The notes under the pieces were generated by a model. It did not search any database and was not told the origin of the DNA. It was given only the letters and a program-made list of their open reading frames with translations. Made by a program: the position numbers and the translations under genes. DNA of 64,000 bases from UBA9926 sp913064795 (GTDB taxonomy: Bacteria > Pseudomonadota > Gammaproteobacteria > Pseudomonadales > Azotimanducaceae), in assembly GCA_045560765.1 (NCBI GenBank), contig JBJKZD010000014.1, positions 1 through 64,000 of the forward strand, read 5' to 3'. Position 1 is the first letter of the stretch; the number at the start of each line of letters is the position of its first letter. Below, one piece after another: positions 43,847 through 53,355 of this stretch.

Positions 43847-45301
43847 TTGCATCCACTCGACCTCATCATCATTGTTGGTTATCTCGCGCTCATTACGTTT
43901 GTTGGACTTCGGCTAGCCGGCCGGGTCAAATCTGCCCGAGATTTCTTCCTTGCTGGGCGCAGCCTGTCTTGGTGGGTCATTGGGTTGTCAATTATTGGCA
44001 CCAACATCGGTGCCAACAGCTACGTCGGCGCTGCCGGCAATGCATTCAGCATTGGCATCGCCCAAGCTAACTTTGAGTGGATCGGCGCCATCCCGGCTAT
44101 GATTCTGGCCGCCCTCGTTTTCATTCCGCTGTATTGGAAAGCCGGCGTTTACTCCATACCCGAGTATCTGGGCCTGCGATACAACTCGACCGTTCGCGTG
44201 GTTGCCGCCCTAATCACCAGCATCGTGTCGGTCTTTGCCATCGGGGTCGCGCTTTGGGCAATCGCCCTGACCTTGCAAACTTATTTGGGATGGCCAATCT
44301 GGGTCGGCATTATGGTCACCGGAACGATTGTGGGCGCGTACAGTATCGCTGGCGGGCTTGCAGCGGTCGCCTTCACCGACATGTTACAAGTCAGCATTAT
44401 GTTTGTGGGCGGACTGGTGATCGTTGGCCTGGGCATTTCCCAGACAGGCGGTTTCAGCGGTTTTGCAGAGACCCTCGTCAGCGAAAACCCCAACCACCTA
44501 CAAGCTTACCTGCCGGCGGACCACCCGTCCTATCCCTGGCCCGGCGTTATTTTTGGATTGGGTCTCGTGCTGTCACCCGCCTACTGGTGGGCAGGCCAAG
44601 CGATCCTACAACGCTCCCTCGGCGCAAAAAGCCAGTGGGATGCCAGCGCCGGTATGATGTTCGCAGCGTTCGGAAAAATATTCGTGCCCTTGTTGATTGT
44701 GTTTCCGGGGCTTTTGGCCCTTGTAATGCACGCGCAAATTGAATACCCGGATATGGCCTTGCCCTGGATCATCAAGAATGTGCTGCCCCCCGGCATTTCG
44801 GGTCTGATGTTCATCGCCATCATTGCGGCGCTCCAATCCACCATCGATTCAAGTGTGAACTCGACCTCTCTGATGCTGACGCGAGATGTCCGTCATGTCC
44901 TGATCAAAAATGCCAATCCTGATAACGATTTGAAGGTCGGGCGAATATTGACGCTTGTTTTGCTGTTGTTGGCCATGTGCACGGCCCCACTTGTTGCTGA
45001 AATGGGCGGCATCTTTACTTTTCTGCAGACCATTTTGTCGCTGTTTCAGGGTCCAATGCTGGCTTTGTTGATCCTCGGCGCGTTCACCCGTAGAGCCACA
45101 CCCCAGGCGGGTTTGTGGACACTGATCAGCGGCGTAATCTTTGCGAGCGCCGCGTCTTACGCTGGCATGAATATGCTTTATGTCGCTTTCTCCAGCTTCA
45201 TCTACGCAGTCATTGCACTGTGGCTACTCAGTGGGCTTACAGCGCCGCAGCCCGACAAAGATTTATCGACCCTCACCTATTCACCCTGGAGACGCAGCTG
45301 A
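43847..45301 (+). CDS. sodium:solute symporter
   Basis: A 484-residue member of the SSS family, with about 13 membrane helices, importing a solute with sodium. Recognisable blocks are RLAGRVKSARDFFLAGRSLS, GTNIGANSYVGAAGNAFS, YRSNST-like YNSTVRV, and AALQSTIDSSVNSTS. The start is TTG because an in-frame TAA lies 24 bp upstream. It is translationally coupled to a 66-aa membrane protein. Substrate could be a sugar, sulfated product or carboxylate; sulfatase and Tat genes follow nearby, but on the other strand. Confidence 0.93.
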   Translation: MHPLDLIIIVGYLALITFVGLRLAGRVKSARDFFLAGRSLSWWVIGLSIIGTNIGANSYVGAAGNAFSIGIAQANFEWIGAIPAMILAALVFIPLYWKAGVYSIPEYLGLRYNSTVRVVAALITSIVSVFAIGVALWAIALTLQTYLGWPIWVGIMVTGTIVGAYSIAGGLAAVAFTDMLQVSIMFVGGLVIVGLGISQTGGFSGFAETLVSENPNHLQAYLPADHPSYPWPGVIFGLGLVLSPAYWWAGQAILQRSLGAKSQWDASAGMMFAAFGKIFVPLLIVFPGLLALVMHAQIEYPDMALPWIIKNVLPPGISGLMFIAIIAALQSTIDSSVNSTSLMLTRDVRHVLIKNANPDNDLKVGRILTLVLLLLAMCTAPLVAEMGGIFTFLQTILSLFQGPMLALLILGAFTRRATPQAGLWTLISGVIFASAASYAGMNMLYVAFSSFIYAVIALWLLSGLTAPQPDKDLSTLTYSPWRRS

Positions 45302-45501
45302 TGGACCCGTCCAATCTGCCCTTGGAGTGGGCCTACTACCTATCGATCTTTGGCTTTCTGTGCCTTTTTGTGGTGATCTGGTTGATCCCTAAAAAAGCCG
45401 TGTTTGAAGATGCACCTGATCAATCACGCTGGCGAGACCTACGGCTTTGGGCAGCGGTGCTGATTGCTTTTCAATTGGTGATCTACGCCGTCTTCAATTA
45501 A
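45301..45501 (+). CDS. small membrane partner of the sodium:solute symporter
   Basis: A 66-residue protein whose ATG shares one base with the symporter stop (TGATG), a coupled arrangement. It has two hydrophobic segments: WAYYLSIFGFLCLFVVIWLI and LWAAVLIAFQLVIYAVFN. A small two-helix protein is often found directly after symporters of this family in marine bacteria; a stabilising or regulatory role is inferred. A longer frame starting earlier is an artefact of the overlap. Confidence 0.8.
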   Translation: MDPSNLPLEWAYYLSIFGFLCLFVVIWLIPKKAVFEDAPDQSRWRDLRLWAAVLIAFQLVIYAVFN

Positions 45502-45843
45502 GCGCCGAGAAAGCAAAAAATTCTACCTGCATCTCAATCATTTAAGACAAGCGAGATCACTCACTGCTGGGATGCTGGCACCAGGCTGAGATAAAGCGAT
45601 TGCAGCGCGAAAAAGGACGTTGAATCTGGAACAGTCGTGATGTTCCGACCCCGCTCGGACTCGGGGCCGTAGGTTTATTTAAACGATCCAGCAAAGACAG
45701 CGCCTGTCGTATGCATCGCCTACTCACGACTGGATGATGAATAAACTTGAGCAAGACCAAGCCTGCAATGCTCTAAAAGTCCTGGACAGACCTTGCCCTT
45801 ACCACCCCTCAACGGGTGATCGAGGACAAGTGCTTAAACTCAG
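45502..45843. other. 342-bp intergenic region
   Basis: Convergent gap between the symporter operon and the sulfatase gene. I see no gene or clear terminator in it. Confidence 0.5.
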
Positions 45844-47253
45844 TCACTGACCCAACTGAGGCCGCAGGGGATCCGCCATGACCTCTTCAAAAAACTGGCG
45901 GTGCACTTCTGTGAGCGCTTTTACGGCCTCTGGTCGCGTGGTGATGAGATTGAACATCTCCAAAGGATCATCCGCGAGATCAAACAACGCAGCCGGTTGA
46001 TGATCAGCATCGAGTAACAACTTCGACGACCCTCGCCTTACGACATAGTCGTAGCGATTCGGCGTTGGTAGTGCCCAATGCTGCGTGCGAGTCTCATTGG
46101 ACGCGGCGCCAAAGATAGATTCAGAGACATCAACACTGTCAATAGGACGGTCCTGAGGCAGCTTAAAACCAAGCAAAGCGCCAAGGGTTGCGAGCCAATC
46201 GGTGCCACTGAACACGAGGTCTGAATCTACATTCTGAGGAATTTTTCCGGGCTGACTAATGATTGCGGGAACCTTAATGCCACCCTCATACAAGAAATGC
46301 TTCCGCCCTCGGAACCCCCCTGTCGAGCCATAGGCGTTCACTTCATACCAATTGATCCAATCATCGGTTACCGGTCCGTTATCACTCACAAAGACAATGA
46401 GCGTAGACGATCTCAGATCAGCAGCCTCTAGGTAGTCGAGCACAGCGCCGATACCTTGATCCATGTACGTTATGTTAGCGAAATACTCTCCTGGACCTCG
46501 AGGCTCAAGTAAGCTCTTGGGAGGCTCAATCAAGCCGGACGGAATGGGTCTAATCTCGCCTTGAGTGTGAGACTTATAGTGCGCATTAACCTCAGGCGGG
46601 TTCTCTATCGGAGTATGGGGTTCCGCCATGCTAAGCATCAGAAAGAAAGGACGGTCCGCCTGCCGATTGCGGAGCCAGTCAATGCTCTCACCGGCATACA
46701 AGTCTGCCGTATAGCCGGATTGCACGGACAACTGGTCCCGATCTCGAAACAAATTATCGGGATCACGATTGGTCGGCGTTTGAAAGGCGTTGTGACCGTA
46801 GAAGTAATCAAACCCTTGGTCATTTGGCTGAGGTTCGTCCGATGCCCCCAAATCACTATTGAGATGCCATTTACCGATCAATGCGGTTTGATAGCCGTTA
46901 TCTTGCAGCAGTTCGGCAAGGGTGACTTCATCGTCTCGAAGATAGATCCCACTGTCTTCAGGGATCCAGCTACGGATACCGCTGCGATAGGGGTGACGGC
47001 CCGTTAAAAGTGCGGCTCTTGACGGCGAACAAAGTGCCGAGGAAGCGTAGTATTCGGTGAATCGAATCCCAGTTGCTGCCAATCGATCTAGATTGGGTGA
47101 TTCGATGATGGGATGACCGTAACTGGCCAGGTCACCGTAACCTAGATCATCGACCATAATGAGCAGTAAATTGGCGGGGGACGCGGCCATCGCAAAGGCT
47201 ACCCTTAGGCACAACGCCACAGCCGCAATGTAGATCAACCCGGTACGCATCAT
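45844..47253 (-). CDS. secreted sulfatase (formylglycine type)
   Basis: A 469-residue exported sulfatase with a signal peptide (about 1-23). Metal ligands are in LLIMVDDLGYGD (Asp35, Asp36). The formylglycine motif is Cys75 in LCSPSRAALLTGR, requiring activation by a formylglycine-generating enzyme or anSME, neither of which is in the window. GKWHL and SDNGPVT are conserved downstream. It removes sulfate from a sulfated polysaccharide or steroid. A Tat-signal protein gene lies 81 bp upstream of its start. Confidence 0.95.
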   Translation of the reverse strand: MMRTGLIYIAAVALCLRVAFAMAASPANLLLIMVDDLGYGDLASYGHPIIESPNLDRLAATGIRFTEYYASSALCSPSRAALLTGRHPYRSGIRSWIPEDSGIYLRDDEVTLAELLQDNGYQTALIGKWHLNSDLGASDEPQPNDQGFDYFYGHNAFQTPTNRDPDNLFRDRDQLSVQSGYTADLYAGESIDWLRNRQADRPFFLMLSMAEPHTPIENPPEVNAHYKSHTQGEIRPIPSGLIEPPKSLLEPRGPGEYFANITYMDQGIGAVLDYLEAADLRSSTLIVFVSDNGPVTDDWINWYEVNAYGSTGGFRGRKHFLYEGGIKVPAIISQPGKIPQNVDSDLVFSGTDWLATLGALLGFKLPQDRPIDSVDVSESIFGAASNETRTQHWALPTPNRYDYVVRRGSSKLLLDADHQPAALFDLADDPLEMFNLITTRPEAVKALTEVHRQFFEEVMADPLRPQLGQ

Positions 47254-47334
47254 TGATTCAGTGACCTCTTAACTTACCCGGCATGAAGCCGAAAAACTTA
47301 GCCTTTCTACTCTGCTGGCAACCGATAGCAGAAT

Positions 47335-47586
47335 TCATAGCGACAAGAATAGATCAAGACCGCTAACCATGAGCACAACCCTGAGAATCATTTTTGTCCG
47401 TCGATCCAAATTCTGATAATCCTGTTTGAGCTTGTCGATTTCGGCCTTGGTGACCGCTACACCTTGGTTTGATTTTTCCTTGACCAATTGTGCGGCACCA
47501 ACCACACCAACGCCAGCGGTTGAGAGACCGAGCAATCTCAAAAATCGTCTTCTACTTTTAACCGTCGGGTTTGGAGCTTCGTTCAT
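47335..47586 (-). CDS. small Tat-signal protein with coiled-coil and hydrophobic tail
   Basis: An 83-residue protein with twin-arginine signal SRRRFLRLLGLSTAGVGVVG near its N-terminus. It has a charged heptad-like stretch (VTKAEIDKLKQDYQNLDRR) and a final hydrophobic segment. Start is likely ATG at 47586 rather than TTG at 47598, because GAGAAAAG lies just upstream. Layout resembles short Tat-target proteins near formate dehydrogenase genes, but none of those genes are here. Same strand as the sulfatase. Confidence 0.65.
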   Translation of the reverse strand: MNEAPNPTVKSRRRFLRLLGLSTAGVGVVGAAQLVKEKSNQGVAVTKAEIDKLKQDYQNLDRRTKMILRVVLMVSGLDLFLSL

Positions 47587-47594
47587 GTCTTTTC

Positions 47595-47666
47595 TCAAAT
47601 CTTCTTCATGGCGCCCTGCACCAGACCTTTAGGACTTTGGTGTTTCATCATCGCCTTGTGGTCCAT
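47595..47666 (-). CDS. possible lysine-rich small protein in a purine tract
   Basis: The frame ending 8 bp before the Tat-signal gene reads MDHKAMMKHQSPKGLVQGAM then KKI. The same frame stays open upstream through an almost pure A/G stretch (47690-47765) encoding lysine/glutamate-rich sequence, but has no standard start there. It may be a short gene with a slippage-prone 5' region, or a degraded one. The remaining 47767-47961 stretch shows nothing. Confidence 0.3.
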   Translation of the reverse strand: MDHKAMMKHQSPKGLVQGAMKKI

Positions 47667-47961
47667 TTCTGGCTTATGAATCTTCTGCTTTTGATCGTTT
47701 TTCTTCTTTCTCTTTTCTTCTTTCTCTTTCTTCTGTTTTGCTACATCTTTTTTGTTTTTTCGTTCTTACCTCGCCCTCTTGTTTCTTGTTATATCTTCTT
47801 ACTTCTTAGTTTTAGAGCTTGCGTTTTAGGGCTTACGTTTTAAGCCTTTTTCAACGCAGATTTTGGAAAGTGCTGGCCCCAGAACCAGCAGCGACATCTC
47901 TACCAGTCTCGCTCCTCAGCACGCTCAAAATTTTCTGCACCACCAACGCCCGAAAGTAGCA

Positions 47962-48816
47962 TCATCCCTGTTGACTAAGGATGTACTCGATAATGCTCGG
48001 TGGCGCGACGACCATCGCCATAAAGAACAGGTACCCCTCGACGATATGCCAATTCTTAATATCGATTGCAGAGACATCAGCCACAGCAGTCTCTGTCAGG
48101 GCGTAGATCAAACTGGATAGGTAGAACGCCAAAGGAAGAATAATCGAGACGGAGATGATCGCCACGTTGACAACAAACCCACCCTCGTTCATCGAACCTG
48201 TCAGGATAATAAACCTCATTACCGCGATAACCGCCTGAAGTACAACGTTGTACGCACTTGCAAAGACAAGCCTTTCACTCAGCGTTTTATTGGGATCTTG
48301 GAGTAAATACAGCGCGATAAATGACCCGGTAACCAACCCTAAAATCACAGGCTTCCAAAGATAAAGAACAGGAAATGCCGCCGACAATGTAAAGATCCCA
48401 ACCGGCAGCAGCAGCAGTACCAGAATCGCAAACACGCAGGCAGGAGCTTTCCTATGAGAGGGCGGGCCACCAGCCGGCTCATCCATAGCTGCTAAGAACA
48501 AAAATCCAGCCGTAATGATGGCTAGAAAGCTGCCAACAAAACCGTAGCCAACCTCAGAAGCTTGAATCAGTGATAACAGCGACACGTAAAGGCCAACTGG
48601 GACAGCAATCAGTCGAATCGTCAGCGTCATCGGTGTCGAGGCGACAACCCGTAGAAAGACGGCAACCAAAGATACAGTCACGGCAACAGCGACACTGGCC
48701 AAAACTTCGATGGGGTAAACAGCCGTCTCGGAAGCCCAGAGTACAAAGACCAGGGTGGCTGCAAAAACCCCGAGTCCCAGCACTTTCCTCACTGCCCCTA
48801 CACTTTTCTTTCGCAT
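47962..48816 (-). CDS. polytopic membrane protein
   Basis: A 284-residue protein with about eight membrane helices and an internal charged loop around DEPAGGPPSHRK. No known family is recognised. Near its C-terminus IKNWHIVEGYLFFMAMVVAP closely parallels the equivalent segment of the protein at 3862-4803 (KxWHxxE...FF...AP...E). It lacks the coiled-coil tail of that protein. Possible undescribed membrane family. Confidence 0.7.
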   Translation of the reverse strand: MRKKSVGAVRKVLGLGVFAATLVFVLWASETAVYPIEVLASVAVAVTVSLVAVFLRVVASTPMTLTIRLIAVPVGLYVSLLSLIQASEVGYGFVGSFLAIITAGFLFLAAMDEPAGGPPSHRKAPACVFAILVLLLLPVGIFTLSAAFPVLYLWKPVILGLVTGSFIALYLLQDPNKTLSERLVFASAYNVVLQAVIAVMRFIILTGSMNEGGFVVNVAIISVSIILPLAFYLSSLIYALTETAVADVSAIDIKNWHIVEGYLFFMAMVVAPPSIIEYILSQQG

Positions 48817-49214
48817 CCCAAATCCTCATCACACATGGATAGTTTATAACCAGTGAAACAGCAGCTGTCTATGAAGCTCAAACTCATGGCGAGGGTACTA
48901 AATTTGCCTTAATCCACAGCCAAGGCAATCTACTCTGCTGCCTCGTGCCAACTTTCCAAGCCGTTACAAAAAGGCAAGGTGACAACCAGCAATATCAGCG
49001 CCTGAGCCGCGGAACCGCTCTTCCTGTGATCGCAGCTTCTTATCGCCGTCCCGTGATCCGAGGAATGCGAAGGAAGAGACTGATAATGTCCATAGGCAGG
49101 TGAGGACCCCAGGGGATACACGCTAAGATTCTAAGAAGACGCAGCTGGCTCACATCACTCGCAGCGCACGCCCGGAAGTCGATCAAAAAATCACTTTGAT
49201 TCGCCGGATCGTCG
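48817..49214. other. 398-bp intergenic region
   Basis: No gene recognised. A 63-residue minus-strand frame at 48930-49121 has no ribosome-binding site and unlikely composition. Confidence 0.45.
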
Positions 49215-52200
49215 TTATGATCTCGGCAATAAAGCCTTAATGTAATCCTCTACCTCTTGGGCGGTTTGTCGTGATGCGCCACTCCCAATGGCACCTGAGA
49301 TCAGCGACTCTCCGGAGAACCCGAAGAGGTAACGAATCAGCATAAGCCCGTCTGTAAGTGGCTCGGATTTACCATCACCATCAATATCCAGTTGTGAGCG
49401 AGCCCCTTCTAAATGACTCGCGAGCACGGAGGGATTCTTTCTAGCCGCGGCCGTTCCGATCGCGCCGGCAGATAAAGAATCCCCACTAAAGCCAAACAAA
49501 TGTCTGATAACGATTAGCCCATCGGTCAAGGCCTTCGCTTCGCCATCACCATCCACATCCCAGTTAAAGCATTCGAAACAGGAGCTTGCATCCAAAGGAT
49601 CAGTACCCGCCGCCGCTTCCTCGTCATTAAACGCACCGTCTCCATCGATATCATCATCACAAACATCACCTTCACCATCGCCGTTTAGGTCGCTCTGCTC
49701 AGGGTTTGCAACGTTGGGGCAATTATCTGCGGTATTCTCGATACCATCTCCATCGGAATCATTGAATGCTCCTGACGGCCGCGAGTTTGAGTCCCTTGAA
49801 TCCGTACCTGCCAGCTCTTCATCCGTGTTGGAGAATCCATCCCCGTCAATATCATCATCGCAGAGGTCCCCTGCTCCGTCTTGATCAGTATCAACTTGGC
49901 CAGCATTCATCAGGTTGGGACAGTTGTCATCCGCATCATTAACGCCATCATTGTCCGCATCGCTGCCCCCACCGGTGCCACTGCCTGATTGATTAACTTC
50001 GATACGAAGCGTTCTATCGCTGAGGAGACTGTCATTATCATCCGTTACCGTGACACGATAATTGCCTTGGTGCTCCGCTCGAGATGCGTTGACAACGACG
50101 TAAGTGGATTCGGTAGCACCTGTTATGACCGCCCAATCCGCCTGCAGAATTTGCGCTTCCCATTGATATTGGATCGTGCCTGTACCCTGCGCCACGACGG
50201 AGAGCGTAAATCCGGAGCCAGCATCAACTTGGCCGTCGGCGGGATCTCGGGAAAATTCCGAAATTGCCAATATCGCATTCACCGTGAGCACGAAAGATTC
50301 ACTCTGGACAGTTCCTGCGGCATTCTCGACCACCGCGTAATAGGTTGCTGCGTCTAGCGCATCGACAGCACCGAGTTCCAATCGGCGTTCCGAGAAACCA
50401 GCAAGCACAGAGCCATCCTTGAACCAGGTGATTGATAAGTCATCTAGTGTACTAGAGACATTAACAGTGAACTGAACAGTGTCTCCTTCATTAACTGCCA
50501 ATGCACCTGCATCAATGGTGGTTTCACCTGCACTCGTATTCACAGTTGTGTTTGCAGAATCGATGGTCGGCGGCAGGCCATAGGTATAGGCGTATAGCTG
50601 CTGCCACTCGGAGAAGTTTCCCGCTCTGTCCTGCGCTCGTGCTGAGATAACGTGCTGACCATAGGATCCAACTTCCGGACCACTGAACGTCCTCAAATAT
50701 CCATCGGTGTAGGCCTCCCCGATTTCGGGTGCACTGTCAGCGGATGCGTTTCCAAATTTCGTATTAATCTGGAAGACCCCAGACAGTGCATCTTTGAGAC
50801 CGGAGATCGACAATTCCACGTCTTGGGGCGCAGCAATCACACTATTATCTGCCGGCCCAGAAACGACCTCCACCGAAATACCCGAAAAATCGGGCGGTAA
50901 TGTGTCGTAGCCCACGGTCGTTTCATAACCGCCCTCCCCCAACAGCGCGCTCTCCTCACCTTGTGCGTCCTTAGCCAATAGCTGCGCCCGATATTTCCCC
51001 TCACCCAAGCTCCCTAAATCCACCGTAATCGAACGATCACTAGAATCTGAATCGACTCGATTTGTTCCCCCGATATTTTGAGTCGCTGCGCTAGACCAAT
51101 TTCCCCAAGCGCCGGACCCTTGATCCAGCTTCTGCAACCAGAGCGTGACGGAAGCGAGTTCTGAGTCGTCAGCAGCTTGGAAGTACAGCTCTCGAGAAGA
51201 TTCGTCGCTAAAGGTCTCGTAATCAAACAATGGCACAAGCTCAGCCATGGGTGGAATATTCGGCATTTCTGGCGCCGCTAACTCCGAGCCAATCCTTACA
51301 ATGGCCCAAGTCGTCACCGTCGGTAAGGACAATGTTACGACCCCAGCAACCGATGTATCCATCGTCAAAGATTCAACGGTACCGGTTGCAGAGTCAACAA
51401 AACTGGCACTGAAACCCTCCGGAACGCCAGGTGGTAGTGGCACCGAAAGGGTCACACCGATTTGAGGATCAAGCGCACTGCCATTTCCCGAAAACGCATG
51501 ATTGATAAGATGCACAATGACGGACCCATCTGAGTCATCGCCATAGGTTATTGCACGCAGCCGATCAGCACTCGTCATTTCGACTTTGCTCATCGAGGTG
51601 GGTAGTGCCGAATCAACGCCCGCTCGAATCTCTGCAATGTCGATCGACGGTGTATCTACGCGGTATGAATAGCTGTTCGATGCCCAAGCTTCCAGACTAA
51701 TGATCTCAACCTGTCCACTCCCGACCGTGTGCGAACCAACACTCTCGAAAATCTCACTATAACTCTTTGAACCCATTCCGCGCACAGAGGCCTGATCATT
51801 GCCCAATTCATCGTAACGAAGGACATTGCTTCCCATTACAACGAGTCGCCCACCTGAAGACACATAGGACTCAAGCGCTTCAAATTGCTGATCAGTCGCT
51901 TGGTGGGTTTCTGCTGCAAAAACCACGGCATAGTCACTAGAACTAGGCGGAGAAAAATCGTCGGATCGCGCCAGATCATCTGGGGCATAAAGCACATCAT
52001 AATTCAGGTTGAGATCTGCCATTAGGTAGCCCAAACCCAGGTACCAATAGTGTTGCCCACCGATTAAAGGGTCATCGCCGACTTGCACGGGTCGATTATG
52101 TTCAATCGTGGCCTGGGGGTAAAAAACAGCGGTTTCAGCAAGCGGGGTATGGTCAAGCTGCGCTTGAAAACGATAAGCAAACCTTGCCACAAATGCTGTA

Positions 52201-53288
52201 TCCGGATAATCATCTCGCCAGTCTGCGACACCGTTGTTCGCAATTGTCGAAGCCAGATAAACTGCCTGAACAACATCACTGGGGTTTGTGGGTTGATTCC
52301 AAGACTCGTAACGCTTATCGAAGGTCTTTAGCCCAGCACGATAGACCGGCTCCAGCGTGTGACCATTTTCATAGTTCCACGTCAGGCCATCAAACCAAGT
52401 CTCACCTAGACTACCCGAATCCAGATCAATGCTGTTCCAGCGGCGCGCGGGTGTGTGATAAAAGCCGTACCGGTTAAAGTAAAATTCGATTTCCCTGCCA
52501 AGCACTTCTAAAGCGTAACTATTGACTGACGTTATCAACGCTTCTGTGGTGACCTGCTCCTGATAATTATTGAAAGCTCGCCACAGCCTAAAATGTGCAC
52601 TCTGGTTCGTCCCTCCAGCGTAATAGTCATCTTTCGACACACCTTTTGAGACAAGATAGCTCCGATAGTCGAACGTAGACTGATCAAATGCTGTCTCAAA
52701 AATCCCATCGAGCTTAGACTGGGAATATCCTTTCGTATCCACAAGCCACGTGTTGAAATCGGCTAAGGTCGTAGCATCAAAACTCCCCATACTGGCAGCC
52801 CAGCCATCAACATCATATTCAATACCATCAACACCCGCATCGACATAAGCCTTCGCTGAGGCGACCGTCGCGGCCAATACGTCGGGATGATTGACATTCA
52901 AGTCTGAAGATCGGCTGCCATCAACATCCATAATATAAAGATCAGAATCTTCTGTATTTTCCAGATAGGGGCTGGTGGCATAAGAAAAGACGCTATACGC
53001 CAAATACTTTTGATCCCGTGCTCGGTACCAAGAAATCAGGGGCTTGATATCTTCGGTGCTGCGGGTTGCGCTGATCTGCTCAGCGGCATCGACCCTAACG
53101 GTCGTAAGCACGCCATTGCGAACGGCTTCCATGCCACGCCGGTTTTGAGAGGCTTCTGATTCAAAGCCCCGAAGTAATAATCCTTCGGGTTTTCCAACGC
53201 CAAAACTGAACTGACTCCAAACAATCAACAACCCTATCAACATTGCTGTTATCAGCGTGATCAGTCTCATGGCTTTCTCCAAACCCAA
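49215..53288 (-). CDS. 1,357-aa secreted multidomain protein, glycoside hydrolase-like barrel with dockerin-like tail
   Basis: Exported by an N-terminal signal (about 1-30). Residues about 35-400 look like a (beta/alpha)8 barrel (VDAGVDGIEYDVDGWAAS, FNRYGFYHT). About 410-520 resemble a flavodoxin-like trimerisation domain (VVFAAETHQATDQQFEALES, GGRLVVMGSN), an architecture seen in beta-galactosidase-like glycoside hydrolases. Then come a beta-rich domain, a tension-type region (700-900), two immunoglobulin-like domains (about 920-1110), aspartate-rich thrombospondin type 3 repeats (about 1112-1240), and two dockerin-like repeats of about 55 residues with ALTDGLIVIRHLFGFSGDSL. Likely degrades a polysaccharide; substrate and catalytic acids are not identified. 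Confidence 0.75.
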   Translation of the reverse strand: MGLEKAMRLITLITAMLIGLLIVWSQFSFGVGKPEGLLLRGFESEASQNRRGMEAVRNGVLTTVRVDAAEQISATRSTEDIKPLISWYRARDQKYLAYSVFSYATSPYLENTEDSDLYIMDVDGSRSSDLNVNHPDVLAATVASAKAYVDAGVDGIEYDVDGWAASMGSFDATTLADFNTWLVDTKGYSQSKLDGIFETAFDQSTFDYRSYLVSKGVSKDDYYAGGTNQSAHFRLWRAFNNYQEQVTTEALITSVNSYALEVLGREIEFYFNRYGFYHTPARRWNSIDLDSGSLGETWFDGLTWNYENGHTLEPVYRAGLKTFDKRYESWNQPTNPSDVVQAVYLASTIANNGVADWRDDYPDTAFVARFAYRFQAQLDHTPLAETAVFYPQATIEHNRPVQVGDDPLIGGQHYWYLGLGYLMADLNLNYDVLYAPDDLARSDDFSPPSSSDYAVVFAAETHQATDQQFEALESYVSSGGRLVVMGSNVLRYDELGNDQASVRGMGSKSYSEIFESVGSHTVGSGQVEIISLEAWASNSYSYRVDTPSIDIAEIRAGVDSALPTSMSKVEMTSADRLRAITYGDDSDGSVIVHLINHAFSGNGSALDPQIGVTLSVPLPPGVPEGFSASFVDSATGTVESLTMDTSVAGVVTLSLPTVTTWAIVRIGSELAAPEMPNIPPMAELVPLFDYETFSDESSRELYFQAADDSELASVTLWLQKLDQGSGAWGNWSSAATQNIGGTNRVDSDSSDRSITVDLGSLGEGKYRAQLLAKDAQGEESALLGEGGYETTVGYDTLPPDFSGISVEVVSGPADNSVIAAPQDVELSISGLKDALSGVFQINTKFGNASADSAPEIGEAYTDGYLRTFSGPEVGSYGQHVISARAQDRAGNFSEWQQLYAYTYGLPPTIDSANTTVNTSAGETTIDAGALAVNEGDTVQFTVNVSSTLDDLSITWFKDGSVLAGFSERRLELGAVDALDAATYYAVVENAAGTVQSESFVLTVNAILAISEFSRDPADGQVDAGSGFTLSVVAQGTGTIQYQWEAQILQADWAVITGATESTYVVVNASRAEHQGNYRVTVTDDNDSLLSDRTLRIEVNQSGSGTGGGSDADNDGVNDADDNCPNLMNAGQVDTDQDGAGDLCDDDIDGDGFSNTDEELAGTDSRDSNSRPSGAFNDSDGDGIENTADNCPNVANPEQSDLNGDGEGDVCDDDIDGDGAFNDEEAAAGTDPLDASSCFECFNWDVDGDGEAKALTDGLIVIRHLFGFSGDSLSAGAIGTAAARKNPSVLASHLEGARSQLDIDGDGKSEPLTDGLMLIRYLFGFSGESLISGAIGSGASRQTAQEVEDYIKALLPRS

Positions 53289-53355
53289 AGTAGATGCTCA
53301 GAGAATAGTCCTCCCGCGCGGCGGGTTCAACACAACAGCTGATCTCTACTCAACG

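Noticed and set aside
47571..47843. 90-aa very hydrophobic plus-strand frame
   Set aside because: The hydrophobicity arises from the T-rich complement of a purine tract; no start signal.
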